Of a DNA stretch of 64,000 bases, positions 1 through 9,549 are shown piece by piece. Within the stretch, counting starts at the first letter, position 1, and each line of letters opens with the position of its first letter. Source of the DNA: Streptomyces mirabilis (GTDB taxonomy: Bacteria; Actinomycetota; Actinomycetes; Streptomycetales; Streptomycetaceae); NCBI RefSeq assembly GCF_039503195.1, contig NZ_JBCJKP010000001.1, positions 10,168,001 through 10,232,000 of the forward strand, read 5' to 3'. Both the position numbers and the translations under genes were made by a program. The notes under the pieces were generated by a model. That model was not told where the DNA came from and did not search any database. It worked only from the letters and a program-made list of their open reading frames with translations.

Positions 1-2
1 CG

Positions 3-68
3 TCGGTGAGCGTACGGCCCCGACCGCGGCCGGTCGAGCCGTCGTTCGCACCGGCGACCGCCCGATGA
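3..68 (+). CDS. 3' end of an upstream gene (possibly sensor kinase)
   Basis: One frame is open from the window edge to a TGA at 66-68. That stop overlaps the ATG at 65 in the ATGA arrangement common in translationally coupled pairs. Because the next gene is a response-regulator remnant, the upstream gene would most simply be its sensor kinase. Only about 21 residues are visible, rich in Arg and Pro with no domain, so the identity is inference from position alone. Confidence 0.25.
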   Translation, partial: SVSVRPRPRPVEPSFAPATAR

Positions 69-411
69 CCGCCGCACCGCTGCGCGTGTTGATCGAGGCG
101 GGCCCCCGCCGGAGGAACTGTTCCGGGCGGTCCGCACCGCGGCCGGGGGCTCCATGGGACTCGCCGCAGAGATCGTCGGCGAACTGGTCGGCCAAGTGGT
201 CGACCCGGAGCAGGACTTGAGCCATCGCGAGATCGAGGTCGTCCGGCTGCTGGCCGAGGGGCGCAGCAACCGGGCCATCGCCGAGGCGCTGTACCTCAGC
301 GAGGCCACGGTCAAGACCCAGCTCGTGCGCGTGTATCGCAATCTCAGGGTCGACAATCGGGCGGCGGCCGTGTCGGAGGCCGTGCGCAGGGGACTGCTCG
401 AACTCACCTGA
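65..411 (+). pseudogene. LuxR/NarL response regulator lacking its receiver domain
   Basis: The stretch 65-94 encodes MTAAPLRVLI, a typical first strand of a NarL-family receiver. From about 103, in another frame, it encodes the linker PPPEELFRAVRTAAGG and then an intact LuxR helix-turn-helix (LSHREIEVVRLLAEGRSN, SEATVKTQLVRVYRNL) ending at the TGA 409-411. A whole regulator is about 210-220 residues. Here the roughly 95-residue middle, which carries the phospho-acceptor Asp, is missing and the frame changes at the junction. An ATG at 154 could still start an 85-residue DNA-binding-only protein, but it has no clear ribosome site. I read this as an internal-deletion remnant of a two-component regulator. 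Confidence 0.7.
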
Positions 412-441
412 CACACAAGGAGTTTGACGCGGCCCAAGTAT

Positions 442-485
442 CCTCTCCGCACCCGCGCCGACCGTCACGGGCGGGCGCGGAGAGG
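442..485. terminator. Bidirectional stem-loop between convergent genes
   Basis: Arms 442-456 and 471-485 pair at 14 of 15 positions (CCTCTCCGCACCCGC against its near complement) with a 14-nt loop. It lies between the rightward regulator remnant and the leftward GH30 gene, so it can terminate both. There is no T-tract, as is usual in Streptomyces. Confidence 0.6.
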
Positions 486-500
486 CATGGCGCGGTAGGG

Positions 501-2567
501 CTAGGAGCCGGTTCCGGCGGTCACGTCGGACACCGTCCATCGTTGGTTGGAGCCGGAGTTCGGCGTCCAGATCGTGACGGCGGATCCGTCGGCGGTGGCC
601 TGGCCGCCCACCTCCAGGAGCCTTCCGGTGGCGGCGTTGACGAGGGTCCAGGTGCCGTCACCGGTCGTTGACATGATCCACTGCGTGGCCGTGTCACGAG
701 GGCCGGTGTCCGCCTCCAGGACCGGGGCGCCGTCGCGTACCGCCAGCCGCTTGCCCTCCACCGGGTTGGTGAACACGTACCGCTGCCGGTTGCCGGTCCG
801 GCCGCTGATCTGTCGCAGCTGCCACTGCTGGCCGGTGACCGTGGCCGCGTCCGTGCTCGCCGTCTTTGATGACGAGCTTTCCGCCGTCGTCCGCGACGGT
901 GAGCGCCTTGCCGCTCTGGACGCCGGTCAGGGAGTAGGTGTGGCCCTTCTTCAGCAGAGCGGCGTCCTTCGCCACGCCCGACACGCCCTTGACGACGAAG
1001 GAGGTCACCGACTGGGCGGGCACGGTGAACGTGGCCTGGCGGTCGGTGACCGCGACGGGGGTCCGGCGTGCCAGCTTGCCGTCGGCGCTGGTCACCACGG
1101 GAGTCACCGTCGCGCCCCGCGCGATGTGGCCGAACTTGGACAGGTCGATGGTGACCGTACGCGCGCTGGTGGTGCTGTTGACGTGGACGACCGTCGCCCC
1201 GGTGCCGCTCTTGGAGACCGCGGCGGCGCTGGACGTGTCGTCGGTCTTGATCAGCCGGTCGCCCGGCTTGATGTAGTGGGTGAAGTTGCGGGCGGTGTCG
1301 AACTTCGTGTTCGTGTGGATGGGGCAGGTCGCGAGGGTGTCGGCGGAGGTGCAGCTGAACGGGATCTGGATGCTGCCCCAGTTGCCGCCCTCGGCGGACT
1401 CACCGCCGGGCTTCATGTTGTCGTAGTCCTCGACCGGCTGCCAGAACACCCAGGCCTTGGGCTCGAGTTCGCGCAGGTCGTCGACCATCTGCCGGGCCAG
1501 GCCCAGGCCCGGCCGCATGTCCGTGAAGCTCTGGCCGTCGCCCCAGTCGCCCTCGACCTCGCTCATCCACAGCGGCTTGTCCGCCGCCTTGGCCAGGTCG
1601 CGCACACTGGTACGGCCGCCGGTGCCGTAGGTGTGGACGTTCAGCTGGCCGACGAGGGCCCGCACGTCCTGGGGGTAGGAGGTCCAGTTCTGCGTGAAGA
1701 TGCTCGGGTTGGTCTCGTCCATCGCGGAGATCTTCGTGCCGGTCTTCGCCTTCTCGAGGGCGGGGCCAGCGCGCGGATGACCTGCTGCTGGAGCGCGGGG
1801 CCGATGTGCGCCCCCTCCTGGCGGCCGCCGACCGGCTGCCCGTCCGCGCCCAGCCGCGTACCCCAGTAGTTCGTGTTCGGCTCGTTGAACGGGTCGAGGG
1901 TGTCGACCTTGATGCCGTGTGCCTTCTCCAAGCGCTTGGTCGCGCCCGCCAGATAGGCGGCGAAGTCGTCGACGGAGTCGGCCTTGAGCTGGTCGGCGGA
2001 GGAGTTGAAGCCGCCCGAGACATAGCCGCTGTTGGTCATGAACCAGGGCGGCGAGTTGCTGAACGTCTCCCAGTGGGTGATGTCCTTCTTGATCCGGTCC
2101 ACCCACCAGCGCTGTGTGGCGTCGGCGTTCGGGTTCCAGTCGGCCGCGTCGTCGGCGCTCCACCAGCCGGTGTCCGTGCGGGTGGTGCCCTCCGGGGCCT
2201 TCCACCAGCCCTCGACCGCGCCGCCGGCCCGCAGGTAGTTCTTGACGTCGGGGGCGTTGCCGCCGCCGATGTTGTAGCGGGCGATGTTCAGATTGAGGCC
2301 GTCGTCGCCGAACAGGAGCTTGGCGAGCTTCTCGCGGATCGGTGCCGGGTAGTTGCCGGTGGCGTTGGCGAACCAGACCAGGCTGGTGCCCCAGCCCTCG
2401 AAGCTCTGCTCCTTGTACGAGGGATCCGGCCGGACGGTCACGGACGCGGCCGCCGCCGGCGCGGTCTCCGTGCTCGTCGGCGGGGCGGTGACCAGGGCTG
2501 CCCCGGTGGCCAGTGCGGTGCCTGCGATGGTTCCCAGAAGCCGTCTTGTGCGGGTACGGCGTGCCAA
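501..2567 (-). pseudogene. Secreted GH30 endo-beta-1,6-galactanase-like enzyme with ricin-type lectin domain (frameshifted)
   Basis: Likely cuts beta-1,6-galactan side chains outside the cell. The chosen start is TTG 2567, with GGGAG six bases upstream and a signal peptide (TRTRRLLGTIAG...) directly after it; an ATG at 2630 is possible. A GH30 (beta/alpha)8 domain follows. The acid/base Glu is in DPFNEPN (about residue 219) and the probable nucleophile Glu is in LWMSEVEGDWG. A beta-sandwich segment and a C-terminal beta-trefoil (GQQWQL, NQRWTV repeats) complete the protein. The frame breaks near 1771 (fits one missing base in a C run) and near 862 (fits one extra G). All catalytic residues survive, so sequencing error is as likely as decay. 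It is the last gene of the sugar locus. Confidence 0.75.
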
Positions 2568-2604
2568 CGTGTGCTCCCAACTCGTGTGTGGTCGCTGCGA
2601 TGGA

Positions 2605-2674
2605 CCGGCGTGCCCCCCGCGCGGGGGCACGCCGGCTAACCCTCGAACGGGGGGCCGTGCTCGCTGTTCGAGGG
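2605..2674 (-). terminator. Two stem-loops between GH42 and GH30
   Basis: The first hairpin pairs 2605-2617 with 2623-2635 (13 bp, CCGGCGTGCCCCC). The second pairs 2640-2648 with 2666-2674 (9 bp, CCCTCGAAC). They fill the 110-bp gap between the GH42 stop and the GH30 start. They may end or attenuate the operon transcript, or protect the 3' end of the upstream message. Confidence 0.5.
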
Positions 2675-2677
2675 CTG

Positions 2678-4736
2678 TCAGAGGGCGGGCTGCCGCAGTA
2701 CGGCGACGTCCCGGGGGCGAGGACGACGGCGCCGCCGTCGTCCGTCCGGCCGATCAGCAGATCTCCGGAGACTCCGGTCAGGGGCACCGTCGCGTCGGTC
2801 CGGTTGACCAGGAACAGATAGCGGCTGTCCGCGCTCCGCCGCACGATCAGCTCGACGCTTCCCCGCGCGCCGTCCGGCAGTTCACTGTGCACACCGGCCG
2901 GGGCGAGGAGCTTCGGCAACAGCGTGGTGAGACCGTCCGTGCCGAGCCGGGTGGAGACGTAGGCGGCCGAGCCCTGGCCCGTCGGGCGCCGGGTGACGGC
3001 GGGGCGGTCGGCGTACGTGCCGCCGCGGTAGTGCGCCAGCACCTCCACCGCCGGGTCGGTGACGCTGATCCGGTCGGTCCACAGGGTGCCCGGGGCGGTG
3101 CCGTCCACGCCGTCCAGCTCGACGTCGGCCGTCTCGCCGTCGAGCAGCGGGCCGAACTCCTCGATGCGGATGCCGAGCAGCTCGCGCAGGGCACCCGGGT
3201 AGCCGCCGAGCCAGATGTGGTCGTTCTCGTCGACGACACCGGAGAAGTACGTGGTGATCAGATGGCCGCCGTTCTCGGCGTACCGGGTGAGCTCCTTGGC
3301 GAGCGGGGCCGGCATGACGTGCAGCACCGGCGTGATCAGAACCTGGTAGCGGTCGAGTTCGGTCTGCGTGGTGACGACGTCGGCCCGGATGCCGAGGGCG
3401 AGGAGCGCGGAGTACCAGTCCAGCGCCTCCTGCCGGTAGCTGAGCTGGGCGGTGGGGTGGGAGTCCTGCTCGCTCGCCCACCACGAGTCCCAGTCGAAGA
3501 CGATGCCGACCCGGGCCGGCTCACGCTCGGTCCCGGCGACCGGAGCGAGGGTCTTGAGGGTCTGTCCGAGGTCGGCCACCGCGCGGAAGAGCTCGCTGTC
3601 GGCGCCGGCGTGCGGGACCATCGCCGAGTGGTACTTCTCGGCGCCTGCCGCCGACTGGCGCCACTGGAAGAAGCACACCGCGTCGGCGCCGTGGGCGACG
3701 TGCACCAGCGAGTCACGGGCGAGGTCGCCCGGCCGCTTGGCCACGTTGATCGGCTGCCAGTTCACGGCGCTGGTGGAGTGCTCCATGAGGAACCACGGGC
3801 GGCCACCGGCGATGCCGCTGACGAGGTTGGCGGAGAAGGACAACTCGTCGCGGTCCTGCGGGCCGGGCACCACGTAGTGGTCGTTGGAGACGAAGTCGAT
3901 CTCGGCGGCCCAGTCCGCGTAGTTCATTCCCTTGGTGTTGCCCATCACCATGAAGTTGGTGGTGACCGGAACACCGGGCGTGAGCTCGCGCAGCACGTCC
4001 CGCTCCGCGCGCAGATAGTCCTTCAGCACGTCGGAGGAGAAACGCTTGAAGTCCAGCTGCTGGGTGGGGTTCGGGTGGGAGGCGGCCAGCCGGGGCGGCA
4101 GGATCTGCTCCCAGTCGCTGTAGCGCTGGGACCAGAACGCCGTGCCCCAGGCGTGGTTGAGGGCGTCGAGCGTCGTGTAGCGGGCGCGCAGCCAGTCGCG
4201 GAAGGCGCGGGCGGCGTCGTCGGAGTAGTCGTAGACGTTGTGGCAGCCCAGCTCGTTGGAGACGTGCCAGGCGACCAGCGCGGGATGGTTCGCGTACCGC
4301 TCGGCCATTTTGCGCACCAGGCGCAGCGCGTACTCGCGGAAGACGGGAGAGGTGGGACGCCAGTGCTGACGCGCCCCGGGCCACAGCGTCTCGCCGGAGG
4401 CGGTGACCGGAAGGATCTCCGGGTGCGCCGTGCTGAGCCAGGGCGGCGGGGAGGCGGTGGCGGTGGCCAGGTCGACCCCGATGCCCCCCGCGTGCAGCAG
4501 GTCCATGACCTCGTCGAGCCAGCCGAAGTCCCACTCGTTCTCGGCGGGCTGGATGCGGGCCCAGGAGAAGATCGCCACGGAGACGATGTTGACGCCCGCC
4601 TCCCGCATGAGCCGGATGTCCTCCTCCCACACCTCGCGTGGCCACTGCTCCGGGTTGTAGTCGGCGCCGTAGGCGAGGCGGGGGTGGGATCACCGTCCGG
4701 CCCGTGCCGCAACTGGGACAGGAGGGTGGAGATCAT
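2678..4736 (-). pseudogene. GH42 beta-galactosidase (frameshifted at both ends)
   Basis: A cytoplasmic GH42 enzyme, about 685 residues if repaired, with no signal peptide. Start ATG 4736 follows GGAAGG at a six-base spacing. The N-terminal family motif YGADYNPEQWP is read only after a frame change near 4686 (one C apparently missing). The acid/base Glu lies in WHVSNELG and the nucleophile in WFLMEHST, about residues 162 and 319. The trimerisation and C-terminal domains follow. A second change near 2726 moves the last 12 codons (RDVAVLRQPAL) into the frame that ends at 2678. It probably hydrolyses imported galacto-oligosaccharides made by the neighbouring GH30 enzyme. With repaired indels the protein would be complete, so it may be functional in the organism. 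Confidence 0.8.
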
Positions 4737-4844
4737 GGTGGTCCTTCCGGTTACTGCACGGGGTGGCGCGAGGTGCGTGGTTGCTTCCGGGCGGCCGCCG
4801 CTGAGCGCCTGCTGCTCAGCGGCGGCTCCCGAGGGGAATGCCGG

Positions 4845-6185
4845 TTACTTCGAGACGGTGAAGCCCTGCTCGTTGCCGTACTTGATGGAGGCGTCCTGCC
4901 AGGACTTCAGGCCGGCGGCCAGCTTGGTGCCGGAGATGTAGGCCTTGCCGACGGTGTCGTTGAAGATCGAGTTGGCGTACTGCTGGAAGGGCAGGTACGA
5001 CCAGTCGCTGGCGACGTTGGCGGCGGACTCGGCGAAGATCTTGTTGGCTTCCTGGCCGCCGAAGTAGTCGAACTTGGTGTTCTGGAACTCGGTGGACTGG
5101 AGTTCGGCCTTGGTCGCCGGGAAGGCGCCCTGCTTGATGCGGGTCTGCACGCCGTCACCGGAGTTGGCGTACTCGACGAACGCGTAGGCGAGTTCCTTGT
5201 TCTTGCCCAGCGCGGGCAGGGCGAGGGAGCTGCCGCCGTTCTCCGCGCTGGCCTTGTCGCCCTTGGTCCACTGCGGCATCGGGGCCGCTCGCCAGTCACC
5301 GGAGGCGTTCGGCACGCCGGAGACGAAGTTGGCGGGCATCCAGGCGCCGGTGGTCAGGGTGGCGATGGTGCCGTCGCCCAGGCCCTTGTACCAGTCGTCG
5401 GTCCAGCCGTTGATGGGCGCGACGAGCTTCTCGTCGATGAGCTTCTGCCAGGTGTCGGTGTACTTCTTGGCGCCCGCGTCCTCGAAGTTGACCGTCACCT
5501 TGGTGCCGTCGACCTTGTAGGGGCGCGAACCGGCCTGCCACAGCATGCTGGTGGTGAAGCCCGCGTCACCGGCGTCGTTGGCGATGTAGACCTTGGGGTC
5601 GGCCTTGTGCAGCTTGCGGGCCGCGTCGACGTACTCGTCCCAGGTGGTCGGAACGGCGATCTTGTACTTGTCGAAGACCTTCTTGTTGTAGAACATCGCC
5701 ATGGGACCGGAGTCCATCGGCAGGCCGTAGACCTTGTCACCCTCGCTCACGGCGTTCCACGGACCCGGGGTGTACTTGGCGGCGAGCTTGTCGGCGCCGT
5801 AGGGGGCCAGGTCGCTGAGGCCCTTGGTGAGGGAGTACTGGCTCAGCGCGAAGTACTCGACCTGCGCGACGTCGGGGACGCCCTTCCCGGCCGCGATGGC
5901 GTTCGACAGGGCGGTGTAGTGCTTGTCACCGGACCGGTCGCCGACGAGGTTGATCTTGACCTTGGGGTACTTCTTCTGGAAGTCGGCGGCGACCGTCTTC
6001 AGCGTGGGCTCCCAGGCCCAGACGTTGACCGTGCCGCCCTTCTTGAGGGCCGCCTGGATGTCCGCGGCCGAGACCGCCTTCTGGCCCGAGCTGTTGTTGT
6101 CGGAGCCGCCGCAGGCGGTCGCCCCGAGGGCGAGGACGGAGAGGACAGCGAAGCCGCGCAGCAGGCGGCCGGTGGTTCTGCGCAT
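4845..6185 (-). CDS. ABC transporter sugar-binding lipoprotein
   Basis: Family 1 extracellular solute-binding protein, about 446 residues, that captures oligosaccharides for the two permeases encoded just upstream. The N-terminus is a lipoprotein signal (RRTTGRLLRGF, hydrophobic core, ATAC with the lipidated Cys, then GGSDNNSSG), so it is anchored to the outer face of the membrane. ATG 6185 was chosen because it has GGAAG seven bases upstream and begins the signal peptide; the ATG at 6224 has neither. Substrate is inferred as beta-galacto-oligosaccharide from the GH30/GH42 neighbours. No ATPase gene is present, as is usual in Streptomyces, where a shared ATPase such as MsiK serves many sugar importers. 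Confidence 0.9.
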   Translation of the reverse strand: MRRTTGRLLRGFAVLSVLALGATACGGSDNNSSGQKAVSAADIQAALKKGGTVNVWAWEPTLKTVAADFQKKYPKVKINLVGDRSGDKHYTALSNAIAAGKGVPDVAQVEYFALSQYSLTKGLSDLAPYGADKLAAKYTPGPWNAVSEGDKVYGLPMDSGPMAMFYNKKVFDKYKIAVPTTWDEYVDAARKLHKADPKVYIANDAGDAGFTTSMLWQAGSRPYKVDGTKVTVNFEDAGAKKYTDTWQKLIDEKLVAPINGWTDDWYKGLGDGTIATLTTGAWMPANFVSGVPNASGDWRAAPMPQWTKGDKASAENGGSSLALPALGKNKELAYAFVEYANSGDGVQTRIKQGAFPATKAELQSTEFQNTKFDYFGGQEANKIFAESAANVASDWSYLPFQQYANSIFNDTVGKAYISGTKLAAGLKSWQDASIKYGNEQGFTVSK

Positions 6186-6285
6186 GGAGGTGCTTCCACT
6201 TCTTCGTGGGTGGGACTTCTTCATGGGTGGGACAGGGTGAGGGTGAAAGAGGTGAGGCTGCGGGGGGTGGGGGCCTGAGGGCGGG

Positions 6286-7239
6286 CTATTCCTTGACGCT
6301 TCCGGCGGCGAGCCCGGACTGCCAGTACTTCTGCAGCAGCAGGAACGCGGCGATCAGCGGCACGATGGTGAGCAGCGAACCGGTGATGACCAGGTTGAAG
6401 ATCACGTCGCCACCGATCGTCTGGGCCTGGGAGTTCCAGGCGTCCAGGCCCAGGGTCAGGGGGTACCAGTTCGGGTCCTTGAGCATGATCAGCGGCAGGA
6501 AGTAGTTGTTCCAGGTCGCGACCGTGGTGAACAGCAGGACGGTCACGGTGCCAGGAGCGAGCAGCGGCATGGCGACCTGGAAGAAGGTGCGGATCTCGCC
6601 CGCTCCGTCGATGCGGGCGGCCTCCATCAGTTCGGTGGGGATGGCCTCGGTGGCGAAGACCCACATCAGGTACAGGCCGAAGGGCGAGACCAGGGAGGGG
6701 ATGATCACCGCCCACGGCGTGTCCGTCAGCCCCATCTTGCTGAACATCAGGAAGGTGGGCACCGCCAGGGCGGTGCCCGGGACGGCGACGGCACCGATGA
6801 CCACGGCGAAGACGGCGCGTTTTCCGGGGAAGTTGAACTTCGCCAGCGCGTAGCCGCCCAGGATCGCCAGGAGGGTCGCGCCGCCGGCGCCGAGCACGAC
6901 GTACAGCAGGGTGTTCAGCAGCCAGCGGACGAAGATGCCGTCGTGGTACGTGAACGTGTCGTGGATGTTTTCCCAGAGGGCGAACTTGTGGCTGAACCAC
7001 AGGCCGGACGAGGTGGCGAGCCCGTCCTGGGTCTTCGTGGCGCTGATGACCAGCCACACCAGGGGCACCACGGTGTAGAGCATGATCAGGCCGGTGAGCA
7101 CGGTCAGCAGGACGCTGCGCTTGGGGCGTCCGGGAGTGTGCTTGCGCCGAGTGCGCAGGCGGGGCGTGTTCTTGGAACCGCCGGACTGGGCGGACGGGGG
7201 CTGGGAGGCGGTGGTGACGGGGCTGCTCGTGCTGCTCAT
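6286..7239 (-). CDS. Carbohydrate ABC transporter permease (MalG type)
   Basis: About 317 residues with six predicted membrane helices. The binding-protein-dependent permease EAA loop is visible as EAARIDGAGEIRTFFQVAMP, which docks on the ATPase. The MalG-like signature includes a long N-terminal tail and the first helix at about residues 43-63. Start ATG 7239 was preferred over the upstream in-frame codon at 7281. It has GGGAG nine bases upstream and sits four bases after the stop of the partner permease, which implies coupling. It forms the inner-membrane channel together with the gene at 7244-8167. Confidence 0.9.
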   Translation of the reverse strand: MSSTSSPVTTASQPPSAQSGGSKNTPRLRTRRKHTPGRPKRSVLLTVLTGLIMLYTVVPLVWLVISATKTQDGLATSSGLWFSHKFALWENIHDTFTYHDGIFVRWLLNTLLYVVLGAGGATLLAILGGYALAKFNFPGKRAVFAVVIGAVAVPGTALAVPTFLMFSKMGLTDTPWAVIIPSLVSPFGLYLMWVFATEAIPTELMEAARIDGAGEIRTFFQVAMPLLAPGTVTVLLFTTVATWNNYFLPLIMLKDPNWYPLTLGLDAWNSQAQTIGGDVIFNLVITGSLLTIVPLIAAFLLLQKYWQSGLAAGSVKE

Positions 7240-7243
7240 CGGG

Positions 7244-8167
7244 TCACGCTCCCTTGCGCATGCCGCGAAGCTGCACGACATAGGCGATGACCATGGTGAT
7301 CAGCCCCATGATGATGGCGACCGCCGCGGAGTAGTTGTGCTGCTGTCCGTTGAAGGACAGTGAGTACGTGTAGAAGTTCGGGGTGTAGTCCGTGGTGATG
7401 GCGTTGCGCGCCAGCGGCCGCAGGATGCTCGGCTCGTTGAAGAGCTGGAAGCTGCCGATGATCGAGAAGATCGTCGCGATGACCAGGGCGCCGCGGATGG
7501 CGGGGAGCTTGATGGCCGAGATGATGCGGATCTGCCCGGCGCCGTCGATCTCCGCGGCCTCGTACAGCGAGCTCGGGATGACCCGCAGCGCGGAGTAGAA
7601 GATCAGCATGTTGTAGCCCACGAACTCCCAGGTGACGATGTTGCCGATCGACGCCAGGACCAGGTCCGCGGAGAGCGGGTCGGGCAGGGTGACGTCGAAG
7701 GCGCTGTTGATGTCACCCACCAGACCGAACCGGGTGCCGTACATGAAGCCCCACATCAGGGTGGCGACCACGGCGGGCACCGCGTACGGCAGGAAGATCG
7801 AGATCCGGAAGAAGTTCCTGCCGTACAGGCGGCCGCTGTCCAGCGCGAGTGCGACGAGCAGGGCGATCCCCAGCATGATCGGTACCTGGATCAGCAGGAA
7901 CAGCGAGACCCGCTCCAAGGAGGACCAGAACTGGTCGTCCTGGAGAGCCTGCTTGTAGTTGTCCAGGCCGACGAAGGACGTTCCCCCGATGAGCTTGTCA
8001 CGGAAGAGGCTGAGGTAGATCGAATAGGCGATCGGAGCCAGGAAGACGAAGGCGAAGACCACCGCGAAGGGGCCGATGAACCCCCATCCTGTCCAGGAGC
8101 GGCGGTCCCTTTTCGGAGGCCGGTCCGGGCGCCGTGCCACGCCCGCAGGGGGTTGAAGCGTCGTCAT
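7244..8167 (-). CDS. Sugar ABC transporter permease (MalF type)
   Basis: About 307 residues with six membrane helices. The EAA loop reads YEAAEIDGAGQIRIISAIKLP. Start ATG 8167 has GAGGA five to six bases upstream; an in-frame codon at 8206 lacks a ribosome site. It is the first gene of the leftward operon, and the two palindromic operators lie 49-108 bases upstream of its start codon, so the whole transport/hydrolase operon should respond to the divergent LacI protein. Confidence 0.9.
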   Translation of the reverse strand: MTTLQPPAGVARRPDRPPKRDRRSWTGWGFIGPFAVVFAFVFLAPIAYSIYLSLFRDKLIGGTSFVGLDNYKQALQDDQFWSSLERVSLFLLIQVPIMLGIALLVALALDSGRLYGRNFFRISIFLPYAVPAVVATLMWGFMYGTRFGLVGDINSAFDVTLPDPLSADLVLASIGNIVTWEFVGYNMLIFYSALRVIPSSLYEAAEIDGAGQIRIISAIKLPAIRGALVIATIFSIIGSFQLFNEPSILRPLARNAITTDYTPNFYTYSLSFNGQQHNYSAAVAIIMGLITMVIAYVVQLRGMRKGA

Positions 8168-8215
8168 GTCGTTCCTCGCTCGTCCATCTCGGAACCGGCG
8201 TCTCACGCCGTCGCG

Positions 8216-8275
8216 ATGTTTACGTAAACATGCAGTCCCCCTTCGCGTCGAGGGCTGTTATGTTTACGTAAACAT
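8216..8275. promoter_or_regulatory. Paired LacI-family operators
   Basis: The perfect 16-bp palindrome ATGTTTACGTAAACAT occurs at 8216-8231 and again at 8260-8275, with centres 44 bp apart (about four helical turns). The central CG within an A/T-rich palindrome is the classic LacI/GalR operator form. The sites lie between the permease operon and the lacI-type gene, so one dimer pair or tetramer could repress both directions. The cognate regulator is inferred to be the adjacent gene at 8361. Confidence 0.85.
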
Positions 8276-8360
8276 CTGATGGCGGCATGTCTACACTGCG
8301 CCAATGTCGGTGGTCAAGGGTCGTCTGACGAAACGGCGACCCGGGCAACAAAGGAGACGG

Positions 8361-9443
8361 GTGGACACTGCGGACAGCGCCTCGACGGGGACGGAACGAT
8401 CCCGCGGGCGCAAGGGAAAACGGGCGGTGCGTCGCACGCAGACCGCGTCCATGGCCGATGTCGCACGCCTGGCCGGGGTCTCCTCGCAGACGGTTTCCCG
8501 CGTGTCCAATGGTTACGCGGGTGTGAACGAGGAGACCCGTGAACAGGTGCTGGCGGCGATGAAGGAACTGGGCTACCGGCCCAACAGCGCCGCCCGGGCC
8601 CTCAAACGCGGTGAGTTCCGCACCATCGGCGTCATCACCTTCAACCTCTCCACCACGGGCAACATGCGCACCCTGGAGGCGATCGCCACCTCCGCGGCGC
8701 AAGAGGGCTACGCCGTCACGCTGCTGCCGGTCGCCGTGCCCACCCAGGACGAGGTGCGCGGCGCCTTCTCCCGGCTCGGGGAACTCGCCGTCGACGCCGT
8801 CATCGCCATCATGGAGGTGCATCTGCTCGACGCGGCGACCATCTCCCTGCCCCCGCACGTGCAGGTCGTCGTCGCCGACTCGGACGCGGGCGACCGCTAC
8901 GCGGTGGTCGACACCGACCAGGCCGGGGGAGCCCGGGCGGCCGTACGCCACCTTCTGGACCTCGGCCACAGCACGGTCTGGCATCTGGCCGGCCCCGAGG
9001 AGTCCTTCGCGGCACAGCGCCGCACCGATGCCTGGCACGCCGCCCTGACCGAGGCGGGCCGCGTCCCGCCGCCCCTCGTACGTGGCGACTGGTCGGCGGA
9101 GTCCGGCTACCGCGCAGGCCTACGGCTCGCCGACGAGCGCGACTGTACGGCGGTGTTCGCCGCCAACGACCAGATGGCACTGGGTCTCCTGCGGGCCCTG
9201 CATGAACGCGGCCGGAAGATCCCCGACGACGTCAGCGTCATCGGCTTCGACGACATCCCCGAGGCCGGCTCCTTCCTGCCGCCGCTGACCACGGTCCACC
9301 AGGACTTCGCCGAGGTGGGACGCCTCTGCGTCGAGGGTGTCCTGCGGCGGATGCGCCACGGCGGGCCGGAACACGGCACCACGCTCGTCCCCACGAAGCT
9401 GGTGGTGCGGGGGAGCACGGCGCCGCCGGCCGGGGATGTGTGA
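8361..9443 (+). CDS. LacI family transcriptional regulator
   Basis: About 360 residues. The N-terminal LacI helix-turn-helix is clear (MADVARLAGVSSQTVSRVSN) after a basic 30-residue leader, followed by the hinge helix (NSAARALKRG). A periplasmic-binding-protein-like effector domain ends near residue 350 and includes DDVSVIGFDDIPEA. GTG 8361 was chosen because AAAGGAG lies five bases upstream; an ATG at 8304 has no ribosome site and would place the second operator next to the start. It probably senses a galacto-oligosaccharide and binds the two palindromes upstream, controlling the divergent galactan operon and itself. Confidence 0.88.
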   Translation: MDTADSASTGTERSRGRKGKRAVRRTQTASMADVARLAGVSSQTVSRVSNGYAGVNEETREQVLAAMKELGYRPNSAARALKRGEFRTIGVITFNLSTTGNMRTLEAIATSAAQEGYAVTLLPVAVPTQDEVRGAFSRLGELAVDAVIAIMEVHLLDAATISLPPHVQVVVADSDAGDRYAVVDTDQAGGARAAVRHLLDLGHSTVWHLAGPEESFAAQRRTDAWHAALTEAGRVPPPLVRGDWSAESGYRAGLRLADERDCTAVFAANDQMALGLLRALHERGRKIPDDVSVIGFDDIPEAGSFLPPLTTVHQDFAEVGRLCVEGVLRRMRHGGPEHGTTLVPTKLVVRGSTAPPAGDV

Positions 9444-9459
9444 GGTTCGCGTGCCGTGA

Positions 9460-9520
9460 GCCGACAGCCGACAGCCGAGAGCCGAGCGGCAAGGAGCGAC
9501 ACCGAGCGGCACCGAGCGGC
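9460..9520. repeat. Short tandem repeats between convergent genes
   Basis: Four 7-bp units close to GCCGACA run from 9460 to 9487, and two exact 10-bp units ACCGAGCGGC lie at 9501-9520. They sit between the ends of the lacI-type and hydrolase genes. They are simple slippage-type repeats, with no unique spacers and no sign of CRISPR. Confidence 0.7.
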
Positions 9521-9549
9521 AGGAATCCCGTGGCCGCTTCAGCCTCCCG

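Noticed and set aside
9460..9520. Possible CRISPR-like repeats
   Set aside because: Units are 7 and 10 bp, contiguous, without spacers, so they are simple tandem repeats.
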